From positions 1-64,000 of the forward strand of contig NZ_JAOTIF010000032.1 of the NCBI RefSeq assembly GCF_025628885.1: a DNA stretch of 64,000 nt, written 5' to 3'. The notes below the pieces were generated by a model. That model worked only from the letters and a program-made list of their open reading frames with translations, did not search any database and was not told the origin of the DNA. The stretch is from Paraflavisolibacter caeni (lineage in GTDB: Bacteria > Bacteroidota > Bacteroidia > Chitinophagales > Chitinophagaceae). Shown piece by piece: positions 45,722-54,815 of this stretch (within the stretch, counting starts at the first letter, position 1; each line of letters opens with the position of its first letter). A program made the position numbers and the translations under genes.

Positions 45722-46281
45722 ATATTTAAGTAGGCTAATTGTTTTTGAAGAAATTTCCGGGCTTCACTAAGGTGCCATTTTGAAGTGCCTTCACTAATAC
45801 CCAGTTGTTTGGCAATTTCGCGGTGGTTATAACCTTCCACCGCATACAATACAAAAACTGCATGCGTTGCAGGTGGTAGCTTTTTGATGATCTCCATGAT
45901 TTCTTCTGCACCCATCTGTGCCAGCACAATATTGTTCACCTCTGGCTCCGGAACAGTTTCTATCTCCACATTTTCACTAAACCGGCTCCTGCTCTTAATT
46001 TGGTCCAATCCTTCATTAACAACAATCCTTTTGATCCACGCATGCAACGATCCTTTAGAAGGATCAAAACTGTGCAGGCTTTTAAACACCTTTACAAAAG
46101 CAAGACTCAAAATATCTGCAGCATCATGCTCATCACGCGAATATCTTAGCGCAATAGTCATAGCAAAGCTGTAGAACTGCCGGAACAGCCCCTCCTGCGC
46201 CCTGCGGTTATTGGCAAGGCAACCTTCTACCAAAAGTTCTATATCCAGTTCTACAACCTGCACTTGTAAAGAAAAATTCAA
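45718..46281 (-). CDS. ECF-type RNA polymerase sigma-70 factor
   Basis: 187 residues. Region 2 is at about 18-95 (RRAQEGLFRQFYSFAMTIAL, DEHDAADILSLAFVKVFKSL, then SLHAWIKRIVVNEGLDQIKS), and region 4 at about 128-180 (LPPATHAVFVLYAVEGYNHR, EIAKQLGISEGTSKWHLSEA). It is distinct from the first sigma factor at 1831. The gene is translationally coupled to the probable anti-sigma gene. The likely function is response to an envelope signal, though no target genes can be named. Confidence 0.88.
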   Translation of the reverse strand: MNFSLQVQVVELDIELLVEGCLANNRRAQEGLFRQFYSFAMTIALRYSRDEHDAADILSLAFVKVFKSLHSFDPSKGSLHAWIKRIVVNEGLDQIKSRSRFSENVEIETVPEPEVNNIVLAQMGAEEIMEIIKKLPPATHAVFVLYAVEGYNHREIAKQLGISEGTSKWHLSEARKFLQKQLAYLNI

Positions 46282-46340
46282 AAATTAAATGAACACAATC
46301 TACTATAAATTAATTCGCCATTCGTCCTTCGATTCATTCG

Positions 46341-47189
46341 TCATTCCATCACTTCATCCTTCTCCACATCCTGCATGCGTTTCAACAGTATCGCTGAAGA
46401 AATAGAAGAAAGTATCAACTTATCTGCTGGCTCAAGGCTATTTTGAAGCCATACTGAATGATCAAGAATATCAATAATAGCAACGACACCCCTATCCCAT
46501 TGCAACTCATACCCAGCCAGCATTTTACCTCCCAGCACTTTGGTATTCTTACCGCTTTGGGTGGTCACATTTTCAATACGCAAAGGCCTGATTGCAATGC
46601 TCTCCTTACCATTGGTCGCATAGCCCTCCTCCTCAACATAAGGCCTGTCAAACAACCTGTGGGCAGTATCTTTGGCTATATCGTATTTATTGATTAATAC
46701 CAACGACCAGGGATTCTCATTTTTTATTGTTAACGGAACAATGGCAGCTGTAAATGCGTATTCATATTGTTTAGTCTTTGAAGCATCTCCAATCCATGGA
46801 TTATTGCTTTTATAAACCAATTGCTTTTCTTTGAACTTTTCCGTTGCATAGACTTCTGCCACCAGGTTGCCATCCTCTATTGTATACTGGAACCGACTAC
46901 GTTGAGTATTGATATTGTTATCCGTATTGATATCAAATACTTTCAGCAAAGCTTCTTCTGGACGGATACGGAACTTTGTATATTGAAGTGAGGAAGTAAA
47001 ATCCCACCCCCTTTTAATTTTAGAAGTTTGGTAATTTCCAAAACTCAATTGTTGGTTTACCTTCCAGCCATTGATTCCCTTCACAGGCATCTTGGTAGCC
47101 TGGCTGCTAAACTGTGATGGTACTGATAATTTAACAGCCGTACAGGAAACTAGCATGATAAGAACGGCCGTCATAGCTAAGAATTTCAT
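46341..47189 (-). CDS. Lipoprotein of unknown function
   Basis: 282 residues. The signal peptide ends in a lipobox (IMLVSC), giving Cys16 as the lipid-attached residue. The mature part starts with a polar linker and then KGINGWKVNQQLSFGNYQTS and KIKRGWDFTSSLQY, followed by a beta-rich body (FQYTIEDGNLVAEVYATEKF; VGDASK-type loops; PLRIENVTTQSGKNTKVLGG). This order is seen in conserved Bacteroidota lipoproteins, but no function is known. It is 59 bp upstream of the sigma factor gene on the same strand and may be part of the same unit. Confidence 0.7.
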   Translation of the reverse strand: MKFLAMTAVLIMLVSCTAVKLSVPSQFSSQATKMPVKGINGWKVNQQLSFGNYQTSKIKRGWDFTSSLQYTKFRIRPEEALLKVFDINTDNNINTQRSRFQYTIEDGNLVAEVYATEKFKEKQLVYKSNNPWIGDASKTKQYEYAFTAAIVPLTIKNENPWSLVLINKYDIAKDTAHRLFDRPYVEEEGYATNGKESIAIRPLRIENVTTQSGKNTKVLGGKMLAGYELQWDRGVVAIIDILDHSVWLQNSLEPADKLILSSISSAILLKRMQDVEKDEVME

Positions 47190-47364
47190 GTTTTATATTT
47201 ATAACAATACCCCTTCTACAAAAAAAACCGTTGGGTAAAAAACTGTCGTTAACAAAACTTTAGCAAAAGTTCTTGAGCCTTCGTGCAGGCTTGTTTGCAT
47301 TTGGCGATGGCAAAGTAATCTTCGACAACTTTGTATATAAAAGCTATAAGTAATTCATACTCAA

Positions 47365-47805
47365 TTATAATACAATTTCTAATTCCTCTCCTGATAGGGT
47401 ATGGTAAAGATTTTGAAGTTGATGTAAGTACCTTAATTCTATTTCCATAGAACCAGGTACCAAACTGGCAAACCAAATTTTTCCCCTTGAAAAAATTTGA
47501 GGATAAAAACCTTTGAGTTGATACGCGCCATTGTTAAGAATAAATCCTGATTGCTCTAAAATATCATTGGTTAAAATAACCGGTTCAAATTCGCCTTTAG
47601 ATTTAAATATTGTTTCCATCTTTACGATGAGGTCATCTTCAAAGGGCTCAACTCTTTGTTCCAACTGAAAAGGAGTATAACCGATCTTATCTTGTGCAAT
47701 AACAGCTACTTCAACCATCATGGGAAGTAAAGTAATCTGGGGGTTGGATAATTTAGGATTCCAAACTAATAGGTTTCCCAGTCTCAATTCATTGGCTTCT
47801 ATCAT
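47365..47805 (-). CDS. Conserved small protein of the ELRxGN type
   Basis: 146 residues, cytosolic. It starts with IEANELRLGNLLVWNPK, and has PVILTNDILEQSGFILNNGA near residue 77 and ends ELRYLHQLQNLYHTLSGEEL. The ELRxGN opening, the PIxLTxExLxxxGF element and the LHQLQNLYxxLTGEEL end are shared by a conserved small protein family of Bacteroidota and their phages. No function is established. No other phage-type gene lies nearby. Confidence 0.7.
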   Translation of the reverse strand: MIEANELRLGNLLVWNPKLSNPQITLLPMMVEVAVIAQDKIGYTPFQLEQRVEPFEDDLIVKMETIFKSKGEFEPVILTNDILEQSGFILNNGAYQLKGFYPQIFSRGKIWFASLVPGSMEIELRYLHQLQNLYHTLSGEELEIVL

Positions 47806-47857
47806 GGTGCAATTTGGTTTCCTTAAAACTACATTTTACTTATGTAAATACGAACAA

Positions 47858-48976
47858 TTAAACCCTCTTCTTATAACTAATTGCAGCCCATGTATTCAAC
47901 ACGATGGCAAACCCAATAATGATAATGATCTGTCGGCTAATGTCAGCTAGTCCGCTGCCCTTTAAAATAACCATACGCATAACCTCAATAAAATAGGTTA
48001 CGGGATTAAATTTCGTAATCCACTGAGCCCATACAGGCATGCTTTCAATAGAAGTATACAACCCGCTTAAAAGGATAAAAACCATCATCATGAAAAAAGA
48101 AATAAGCATTGCTTGCTGTTGCGTACCGGCCATGGTCGACACCAGCAACCCCAGCCCCAATATGGCTAATAAATAAATGGCTGCATAGATGTAAATGGTA
48201 ATAAAACTTCCTACAGGAACGATGCCATAGGCCAGCCACGTAACCAGTAATCCCATAGTTAAGATAAATAAACCTAATACCCAGAATGGAATCAGCTTAC
48301 CAAGAATAAAATAATGTTTTTTTACCGGCGTTACATTGATCTGTTCTATTGTCCCTATTTCCTTCTCTTTTACAATATTCATTGCGGCTAGAAAAGACCC
48401 CACCATAGTAACCAGTATAACCAGGATACCTGGCACCATAAAATATTTATAATTCTGCAAAGGATTATACCAGTTGGAAGAATGAACTTCAATGCTGGTC
48501 TCAGGACTAAAGCGGGGAAATTGAATCCATTTCAATCGTACTTCCCTGTTGTAATCCTGGATGATACTTCTTAAATAAGCGCCACCCAGGTTGGCCTTTA
48601 CTCCATTAATAGCATTGACAGCAATAAAGAGAGTTCCTTCGTTTTCCTTAACTATTGTTTGTTCAAATTTTGCAGGTATTTCCAATACCACATCAGCCTT
48701 ATTCTGTTCAACCTCTTCTAAAGCAGCATGAAAACTGTTGTTATAACTTATGAGGTTGAAATATCCTGACGATGTAACCTTTGAGATCAACAGCCTTGAA
48801 TAAGATGAATGGTCATGGTCTGCAACACTCAAATTCACATGTTTCACCTCATAATCCGCAGCCCATGGTAAAATCAGTAACTGTATAATAGGCATTACAA
48901 AAATGATACGGAGGATGGCTGGATCCCGGAAGATCTGCCTGAATTCTTTCTGCAATAGGAATCGAAGTGTTCTCAT
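47858..48976 (-). CDS. ABC-2 transporter permease (YbhR/YhhJ type), second permease
   Basis: 372 residues. One N-terminal membrane helix (residues 24-42, IIFVMPIIQLLILPWA), a periplasmic domain of about 150 residues, then five C-terminal helices (VPGILVILVTMVGSFLAA, IPFWVLGLFILTMGLLVTWL, LLAILGLGLLVSTMAGTQQQ, IIIIGFAIVLNTWAAISYKK). This is the usual ABC-2 permease layout of drug or lipid exporters, with the family motif KEKEIGTIEQINVTPVKKHY after the second helix. It overlaps the preceding permease gene by four bases and should form a heterodimer with it. Confidence 0.9.
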   Translation of the reverse strand: MRTLRFLLQKEFRQIFRDPAILRIIFVMPIIQLLILPWAADYEVKHVNLSVADHDHSSYSRLLISKVTSSGYFNLISYNNSFHAALEEVEQNKADVVLEIPAKFEQTIVKENEGTLFIAVNAINGVKANLGGAYLRSIIQDYNREVRLKWIQFPRFSPETSIEVHSSNWYNPLQNYKYFMVPGILVILVTMVGSFLAAMNIVKEKEIGTIEQINVTPVKKHYFILGKLIPFWVLGLFILTMGLLVTWLAYGIVPVGSFITIYIYAAIYLLAILGLGLLVSTMAGTQQQAMLISFFMMMVFILLSGLYTSIESMPVWAQWITKFNPVTYFIEVMRMVILKGSGLADISRQIIIIIGFAIVLNTWAAISYKKRV

Positions 48977-50085
48977 GCTAGCCTGATTTTGAATTTTTTA
49001 ATACTTAGGGTCAGGAGAAACAACATCATACCCATTAATATCAATGTTTCTTTCCAGATAGCACCCAGGCCCAATCCCTTGATCATTACAGATGTCACAA
49101 TAACGAAGAACCACCTGGCAGGAATGATATGCGATATAACTTGCAACAATATGGGCATATTCTCAATTGGAAACATAAACCCACTCAACATGATGGTAGG
49201 CAAAAACATGCCAACCAATGAAATAAACATGGCTATTTGCTGCGAGTCGGTAACAGTAGAAATCAATAAGCCAAAAGCCAGGCAGGTTAATATGAATAAG
49301 AGACTCTCCCCGACCAATAGGAAAAGGCTACCATGAATGGGAACATCCAACACAAAGACACTCAACAACAATATGCTGGCAACATTTACCATTGAAAGCA
49401 AAAGATAAGGAACAGCCTTAGCAATCACTACTTTCAAAGGCTGAACAGGCGAAACCAGCATAACCTCCATAGTGCCCATTTCTTTTTCACGCACAATGGT
49501 GATGGCAGTCATCATGGTACAAACAAGCATTAACACCATTGCCATAACTCCCGGAACAAATGTATAAGCACCTTTCAATTGTGGATTATACAACATGCGC
49601 ATCTCTGTTGATATAGTATAAGGAAGCCGGTGTTCATTAGTAATGCGATCCTGGTAATCCATAATAATAGCAGATGCATAGTTAATAAGTGTATTGGCAG
49701 TATTAGGATCGGAAGCATCGGCGATTAGTTGAATCGGGGCCTTATTAACGTGTTCGAGGTCATTATTAAATCCTGAAGGAAAAACAACAGCCAACTTGAC
49801 AGCACCTCTTTTAAAAGCGGATTCAACCTGGCTATAGGAAGTCACATTCTGCTGCACATCAAAATATTGGCTTGCATCAATTTCATGAATAATAGAAGTT
49901 GAAGCGACATCTTTTGCGTTATCAAACACCAATACCTTCGCATTCTTCACTTCATTGGTCAGCGCAAAACCAAATATGATGATCTGCACTACAGGCATGC
50001 CCAATAGAATGAACAAAGTCCGCCTGTCACGCAAAATGTGATAAAATTCTTTCTTTACAAATGCGCCGAACTGTTTCATAATCAA
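48973..50085 (-). CDS. ABC-2 transporter permease, first permease
   Basis: 370 residues, same fold as its neighbour: N-terminal helix (LFILLGMPVVQIIIFGFA), a periplasmic region, and five C-terminal helices, with the motif VREKEMGTMEVMLVSPVQPL before the third helix. The start is MIMKQFGAFVKKEFYHILRD. The gene follows the ATPase gene after 93 bp and is coupled to the second permease by an overlapping stop/start. Together the two permeases and two ATPases correspond to the YbhFSR arrangement. Confidence 0.9.
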   Translation of the reverse strand: MIMKQFGAFVKKEFYHILRDRRTLFILLGMPVVQIIIFGFALTNEVKNAKVLVFDNAKDVASTSIIHEIDASQYFDVQQNVTSYSQVESAFKRGAVKLAVVFPSGFNNDLEHVNKAPIQLIADASDPNTANTLINYASAIIMDYQDRITNEHRLPYTISTEMRMLYNPQLKGAYTFVPGVMAMVLMLVCTMMTAITIVREKEMGTMEVMLVSPVQPLKVVIAKAVPYLLLSMVNVASILLLSVFVLDVPIHGSLFLLVGESLLFILTCLAFGLLISTVTDSQQIAMFISLVGMFLPTIMLSGFMFPIENMPILLQVISHIIPARWFFVIVTSVMIKGLGLGAIWKETLILMGMMLFLLTLSIKKFKIRLA

Positions 50086-50178
50086 TAAGGTGAAATATAA
50101 TTGTTTATCCGCTTATTATCCAGGTCAATGCCTAACCATTACATTCTCCCGCATACATCCCTTTATTTTTCATTCACT

Positions 50179-50925
50179 TCAATCTCCGGTTCTCTTAGCC
50201 TTTCGCGCCAACATCAAAAAAACTTCATCCATGGATGATGCCTTTAAATTGCTCTTCAACCCCGATGGTGTATCCAGTGCATCTATCCTTCCATCCACCA
50301 TAATGGAAACCCGGTCACAATATTCTGCTTCATCCATATAGTGGGTAGTTACAAAAACCGTAATACCATCTTCTGCAGCCTTATAGATCATATTCCAGAA
50401 TTCTCGGCGGGTAACAGGATCAACTCCACCTGTAGGCTCATCCAGGAATACGATTTGCGGCTCGTGAAATATAGCCACAGAAAAAGCCAGCTTTTGCTTC
50501 CAGCCCAACGGTAATGACCTTACCAGTTTATCTGCATCTTTTTCCAAATGCAATTGTTTTAAGACAAACGCTGTCTTTTCTTTGATAAAAGAATTGGTCT
50601 TACCATAAATACCCGCATAAAATCGGATGTTCTCACGTACTGTGAGATCTTCATACAACGAAAACTTTTGGCTCATGTAACCTATGTTCCGCTTAATTTC
50701 TTCTGTTTGTTTATATATATCAAATCCTGCAACAGAAGCCTTACCTGACGTAGGCATTGAAAGCCCGCACAACATGCGCATGGCGGTTGTTTTACCTGCA
50801 CCATTGGCACCCAAAAAACCAAAGATCTCACCCTTTCCTACTTGGAAAGAAATACTATCGACAGCAGTAAAATCACCAAATCGCTTGGTTAAACCTTCTA
50901 CAGATATGATCGTATCGTTATTCAT
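50179..50925 (-). CDS. ABC transporter ATPase (consensus Walker/H-loop, altered signature)
   Basis: 248 residues. Walker A is GANGAGKTT, Walker B is VFLDEPTGGVD and the switch histidine is in TTHYMDEAEYCDR. The ABC signature is altered to LPLGWKQKLA instead of LSGGxxQ. This complements the other ATPase of the operon, which has a normal signature but no switch histidine. It overlaps the upstream gene by eight bases. Such pairs are expected to give one normal and one degenerate nucleotide site. Confidence 0.92.
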   Translation of the reverse strand: MNNDTIISVEGLTKRFGDFTAVDSISFQVGKGEIFGFLGANGAGKTTAMRMLCGLSMPTSGKASVAGFDIYKQTEEIKRNIGYMSQKFSLYEDLTVRENIRFYAGIYGKTNSFIKEKTAFVLKQLHLEKDADKLVRSLPLGWKQKLAFSVAIFHEPQIVFLDEPTGGVDPVTRREFWNMIYKAAEDGITVFVTTHYMDEAEYCDRVSIMVDGRIDALDTPSGLKSNLKASSMDEVFLMLARKAKRTGD

Positions 50926-51832
50926 TTGTTTTCATTAGATCCATAAAACAATCTTCTATACCTGGTGTAACAGGAAACATCTCAACACCTGATGCCCCAA
51001 AATAAGATGCAACAGGCGGAACACCTGCCTCATCATGGAATACGACATGATGGTATTCACCAAATGGATAAGCATCTTTGACTTCCTTGAAAGTCTTCAG
51101 TTCATTAAGCAGTTGTAGCATCCTGCTTCCTTTTGCAGCATATAAGGGTTGTTTAAAATTACCGATCACACCTGCAGGTGTATTAATAGATAGCAACTTT
51201 CCTTCCTGTAGTAATGCGATCCTGTCACATAGATTGGCTTCATCCATGTAAGGGGTGGAAACAAGGATGGTGATTCCACTCCGCTTAAGATTTTGCAACA
51301 TGTCCCAGAACTCTTTTCTGGATACAGCATCCACACCCGTCGTGGGCTCGTCCAGGAATAATACAGATGGACGGTGGATCAGCGCACAACTTAACGCCAA
51401 CTTCTGTTTCATGCCTCCCGACAATTTACCTGCCCGGCGGTCTTTGAATGGCTCGATCTGGGAATAAATATCTTTGATCAATGCATAGTTTTCTCTAATA
51501 GTCGTATTAAATGTTGTTGCAAAAAATTCCAGGTTCTCTTCAACTGTTAGATCCTGGTAAAGTGAAAACCTTCCGGGCATATAACCTACCCTTTGCCTGA
51601 TTGCCTTAAAATCTTTAACGACGTCATATTCATCAATAGTAGCCTTACCACTGTCTGCCAATAATAAGGTAGTGAGGATCCGGAAGAGCGATGTCTTACC
51701 TGCACCATCTGGACCGATGATACCAAAAAGTTCCCCTCTATCCACTTCAAAAGAAATGCCTTTCAAAGCCTCTACTAGGTCCTTTTTACTTCCATAAGAC
51801 TTGACCACGTTTTCAACGACTACAGCTTTCAT
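50918..51832 (-). CDS. ABC transporter ATPase (consensus signature, no switch histidine)
   Basis: 304 residues. Walker A is GPDGAGKTS, the signature LSGGMKQKL is complete, and Walker B is VLFLDEPTTGVD. The switch position reads STPYMDEANLCDR, with Pro in place of His. The C-terminal 75 residues after the ATPase form an extension typical of ABC-2 exporters (SRMLQLLNELKTFKEVKDAY). It is first of the two ATPase genes in transcription order, 31 bp after the HlyD-type gene. Confidence 0.92.
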   Translation of the reverse strand: MKAVVVENVVKSYGSKKDLVEALKGISFEVDRGELFGIIGPDGAGKTSLFRILTTLLLADSGKATIDEYDVVKDFKAIRQRVGYMPGRFSLYQDLTVEENLEFFATTFNTTIRENYALIKDIYSQIEPFKDRRAGKLSGGMKQKLALSCALIHRPSVLFLDEPTTGVDAVSRKEFWDMLQNLKRSGITILVSTPYMDEANLCDRIALLQEGKLLSINTPAGVIGNFKQPLYAAKGSRMLQLLNELKTFKEVKDAYPFGEYHHVVFHDEAGVPPVASYFGASGVEMFPVTPGIEDCFMDLMKTNE

Positions 51833-51863
51833 TTAAATAGATTTTAGCTGAAGGAAATGCAGG

Positions 51864-52799
51864 TTAATGAAATCGTACCTCTCCATACATTCCAATCTTT
51901 AAAAACCCGTCATTCTTTACTTTAACCTTAATGGCATACACCAGGTTAGCTCTTTCCTCTTTGGTCTGTATAGTTTTTGGAGTGAATTCTGCCTTATCTG
52001 ATATCCAGGTAATGGTGCCCATATAGGTCTTGTAATCATCCGCGCCATTGTCCACAAATACTTTTAACTGCTCACCTAATCTTACCTGTGAAAACTGGCC
52101 ACCCGTTATGTAAGCTCTTAATGTCAAAGTGGATAGGTCTGCTATCTTGTATAAGGCCTTTCCTGAAGCAGTCATTTCTCCCGCTTCCGCATATTTGGCA
52201 AGCACAGTTCCATTCACAGGATTGATAATATTTGCATCATGAATTTGCTGATCTAATTGTTTCACTCTTTTTTCCAAAGGCTCTTGTTCACTTAAAATGC
52301 TACGGTTCTGAGTGCTGCTATTAGTGCGTTGCACTTCGATCTCACTGCGCGTTACCGCCATCTGCTTACGTACAACATCTATTTGAGAATTGATATCGTC
52401 CAGTTGTTTACCGGTAGCAGCATCAGACTTGATCAGATTTTCAAGACGCGCCCTTTCATGCAACAAATTATCCAGTTGGGCTTGTTGCACAGTTATCTGA
52501 TCCTGTAGCTTCTGAACTTGTGGAGCCACATCAACGGTCTTCTCTCTTAACGCGGCAATACTGGCCTGAACCTGTTCCTTCTGCAACTCTATGTTTTCTG
52601 CATCAATGATACCAACAACTGCATTTTGCTTTAGTATGGTTCCTTCGTCAACAGAAAGAGATTCTATCTTGCCGGTAGCTTCTGCCGAAACAATCACTTC
52701 ATCTGCTTCGAAAGAACCCGTGGCATCAAATACTTCATTGTTTCGATGACATGCCATCAGGAGGAACATGATAACTACTGAATATCCTGAACTTTTCAT
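51864..52799 (-). CDS. HlyD-type periplasmic adaptor lipoprotein
   Basis: 311 residues; membrane-fusion protein joining the inner-membrane ABC exporter to TolC. The lipobox is LLMAC, with lipidation at Cys17. A biotinyl-lipoyl-like half (VIVSAEATGKIESLSVDEGT) precedes a long coiled-coil hairpin (about residues 75-190, KEQVQASIAALREKTVDVAP and on), followed by a second half-motif (DANIINPVNGTVLAKYAEAG) and the beta-barrel domain (LTLRAYITGGQFSQVRLGEQ). The resemblance is to YbhG. Start and length are normal. Confidence 0.92.
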   Translation of the reverse strand: MKSSGYSVVIMFLLMACHRNNEVFDATGSFEADEVIVSAEATGKIESLSVDEGTILKQNAVVGIIDAENIELQKEQVQASIAALREKTVDVAPQVQKLQDQITVQQAQLDNLLHERARLENLIKSDAATGKQLDDINSQIDVVRKQMAVTRSEIEVQRTNSSTQNRSILSEQEPLEKRVKQLDQQIHDANIINPVNGTVLAKYAEAGEMTASGKALYKIADLSTLTLRAYITGGQFSQVRLGEQLKVFVDNGADDYKTYMGTITWISDKAEFTPKTIQTKEERANLVYAIKVKVKNDGFLKIGMYGEVRFH

Positions 52800-52813
52800 A
52801 AAAGATTTTTATG

Positions 52814-54103
52814 TTATTGATCACCAAGTATGATCTGGTAATTGATTTGTGCTTGCAACAATTGCATTTCGTGCAGTATTAAATTTTGCCTGGCTGAATC
52901 TTCCTCATTTACCTCCTTTAAATAGTCGTTTGCAGTTATGACCCTGTTTTCCAACTGGGCCTTAGCTGCTTCTTTAACACTTTCCCGTAATGCAATGATT
53001 TCCTTATCTGTAGCGATCAACTGGCTCCACTTCATAATTTCTGCAGCCTGCTGTTTTAATTGCATATTCGTGTTCAGCAGGAATACTTCCTTTTGTACAT
53101 CCACAGACTTTTGATTGACGTCATACAACTTTTTCTCCCTTTTAGCTGTATATAGGTCACTTAGCGACCAGTTCATGCGTAAGCCAACAATAAAGTAGGG
53201 TTCAAATTCATTCTTAAACAAATTGAGAACTGGACGGCCATACCCTCCTTGCACAAATGCCGAAGTGCGCGGACGATTCCTGGCATCAACCAATTTTTTC
53301 TGCTGCTGAAATAAATTAGACTGTCCGTTATAAAGGTTTAATTCAGGTCGCTTAATCTCACTGCCTGAAACAGCAGGATTTCCGGGTAAAATAAAGACCG
53401 TTGTCTCAGGCAGATCCTGGTTCAGGAAAAGCCCCAAAACATCAATCAAACCCTTTCGTGCTGCCTTTAATTCAATCAACCGCTGGTCCGTGCTCAGTAC
53501 CTCAGCTTTCAGCACATTTAAATTGGAACGCAATACCAGCCCATTGGCCACTTGTGCCTCAACCGTCCTTTCTCCTCCTTGCAGATCTTTTTTTACCAGC
53601 TCCACCTGTTTCATTTGTTCCTCTAACAGCATGACTCCTAAGTACAATTGAGTAATCCGTTGCCGTAGTTGATATAATTCAACTTCAATTTGGCCTTCCT
53701 CAACGGTTGCATTTAACTGTTGCAAGGTCTTCTGTTGTTTGATCTCCCCCCCATCATATAGAACCTGGCTAACGTCTGTAAATAGTTTGTATTGGTCTTT
53801 AGAAGGCACTTCAATTTTTATTGCAGGATTATTAATATTTACAGCAGTTACAGACGATTGGTAAGTGGCTTGCCCGTAAACGACAATTTGAGGCCAATAT
53901 CCCCTGCTCAAATTTTGTATAGTTAAATCAGCAGTTTGCTTGATCAGCCCCTTCTGCTTCGTCAGTGGGTATTGCTCTCTGGCCCGTTGATATGCCGATT
54001 CTAATGTAAGGGATTGAGTAGAGGCATTGAGTGATACAAAGGTTGCCAGGAAGAATAATAGGTTTTTAACTGCCTTATTGAACCACTTAGTTAAAACCCG
54101 CAT
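52814..54103 (-). CDS. TolC-family outer-membrane efflux protein
   Basis: 429 residues; trimeric outer-membrane channel. The signal peptide is about residues 1-30 (ends NASTQ). The two TolC repeats are recognisable: LTLESAYQRAREQYPLTKQK at the start, then long helices (QLRQRITQLYLGVMLLEEQM; ANGLVLRSNLNVLKAEVLST), and in the second half YNGQSNLFQQQKKLVDARNR and YFIVGLRMNWSLSDLYTAK. The start region (VLTKWFNKAVKN) resembles the extended start of the TetR gene, since both contain a related palindrome at the DNA level. Confidence 0.9.
   Translation of the reverse strand: MRVLTKWFNKAVKNLLFFLATFVSLNASTQSLTLESAYQRAREQYPLTKQKGLIKQTADLTIQNLSRGYWPQIVVYGQATYQSSVTAVNINNPAIKIEVPSKDQYKLFTDVSQVLYDGGEIKQQKTLQQLNATVEEGQIEVELYQLRQRITQLYLGVMLLEEQMKQVELVKKDLQGGERTVEAQVANGLVLRSNLNVLKAEVLSTDQRLIELKAARKGLIDVLGLFLNQDLPETTVFILPGNPAVSGSEIKRPELNLYNGQSNLFQQQKKLVDARNRPRTSAFVQGGYGRPVLNLFKNEFEPYFIVGLRMNWSLSDLYTAKREKKLYDVNQKSVDVQKEVFLLNTNMQLKQQAAEIMKWSQLIATDKEIIALRESVKEAAKAQLENRVITANDYLKEVNEEDSARQNLILHEMQLLQAQINYQIILGDQ
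54079..54094. promoter_or_regulatory. Second operator-like site at the tolC start
   Basis: TGAACCACTTAGTTAA matches the palindrome upstream of tetR at 13 of 16 positions. It begins 9 bp inside the predicted tolC frame on the other strand. It could allow separate repression of the efflux genes. Inference from similarity only. Confidence 0.35.
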
Positions 54104-54113
54104 AATTAATTTT

Positions 54114-54728
54114 TTAGTTCTTTATTGAATGAATGATAAACTGGGGCACAGACTTCTTGCGATCTTCCAGCATTGCACGGAATTCCGTTTGATTCATTCC
54201 GGAAACCCATTGGATAATAGGTTTAGCCAAAAAAGGAAAAACGCATAATGCCATAGTATTGATGATCAGTTGTAATGGATGAACCTGTTTAATTTCCTGT
54301 TTCTTCACTGCGTTGTTAATTTGAGTGATAAACTTGTCCAATTGTGGTTTTTCATTGCCAAATAGTTTTTTTACGAAACCCTCTGGCTGTTTATTCATCT
54401 CATTGATCACAAAAAGAGGTATAAACGGATTCTTCAATACATTGTCTATATACTCCTTGCAAAAGGCTTCAATCTTCTCGTTTATCGATAGCTCCGAATT
54501 GAAAATATCATTGATGCGCGGCAGAAATCGTTGTGCAATCTGGGCAAAGATGGTTTCAAACAATTTATCCTTACTCCGGAAATAATAGTGTAGCAACGCC
54601 TTGTTAATGCCCGCCTCATCTGCTATGTCCTGCATCCTGGCCCCAGCCATACCCTTGGTTATAAACACCTTCTTGGCCGCTTCCAGTATCTTCTCTTCCG
54701 TACTACAATCTTTACCATTTTTAACCAT
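54114..54728 (-). CDS. TetR/AcrR family transcriptional regulator
   Basis: 204 residues from the ATG at 54728. A TTG further upstream would add eight residues, but these cover the palindrome. The N-terminal helix-turn-helix is typical: STEEKILEAAKKVFITKGMA, RMQDIADEAGINKALLHYYF and RSKDKLFETIFAQ. The C-terminal 130 residues form the ligand-binding domain, not assignable to a ligand. It probably represses the efflux operon that starts 11 bp after its stop, and itself, through the palindrome 6 bp before its ATG. Confidence 0.92.
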   Translation of the reverse strand: MVKNGKDCSTEEKILEAAKKVFITKGMAGARMQDIADEAGINKALLHYYFRSKDKLFETIFAQIAQRFLPRINDIFNSELSINEKIEAFCKEYIDNVLKNPFIPLFVINEMNKQPEGFVKKLFGNEKPQLDKFITQINNAVKKQEIKQVHPLQLIINTMALCVFPFLAKPIIQWVSGMNQTEFRAMLEDRKKSVPQFIIHSIKN

Positions 54729-54733
54729 AATGT

Positions 54734-54749
54734 TTAACCATTTGGTTAA
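54734..54749. promoter_or_regulatory. Palindromic operator candidate before tetR
   Basis: TTAACCA and TGGTTAA flank TT, a perfect 7-bp inverted repeat 6 bp upstream of the tetR ATG and within the 63-bp gap to the divergent CGH-family gene. A second version matching at 13 of 16 positions lies at 54079-54094, over the start of the tolC frame. Confidence 0.6.
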
Positions 54750-54815
54750 CAAAATTAGAACATTATTTAAGTGTATAAAATAATTATGTTCTCCACCAAA
54801 TCAGTAACTTAATGA

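Noticed and set aside
47365-47805. Prophage fragment suggested by the ELRxGN protein
   Set aside because: No other phage gene, attachment site or tRNA lies nearby; the family also occurs as chromosomal genes.
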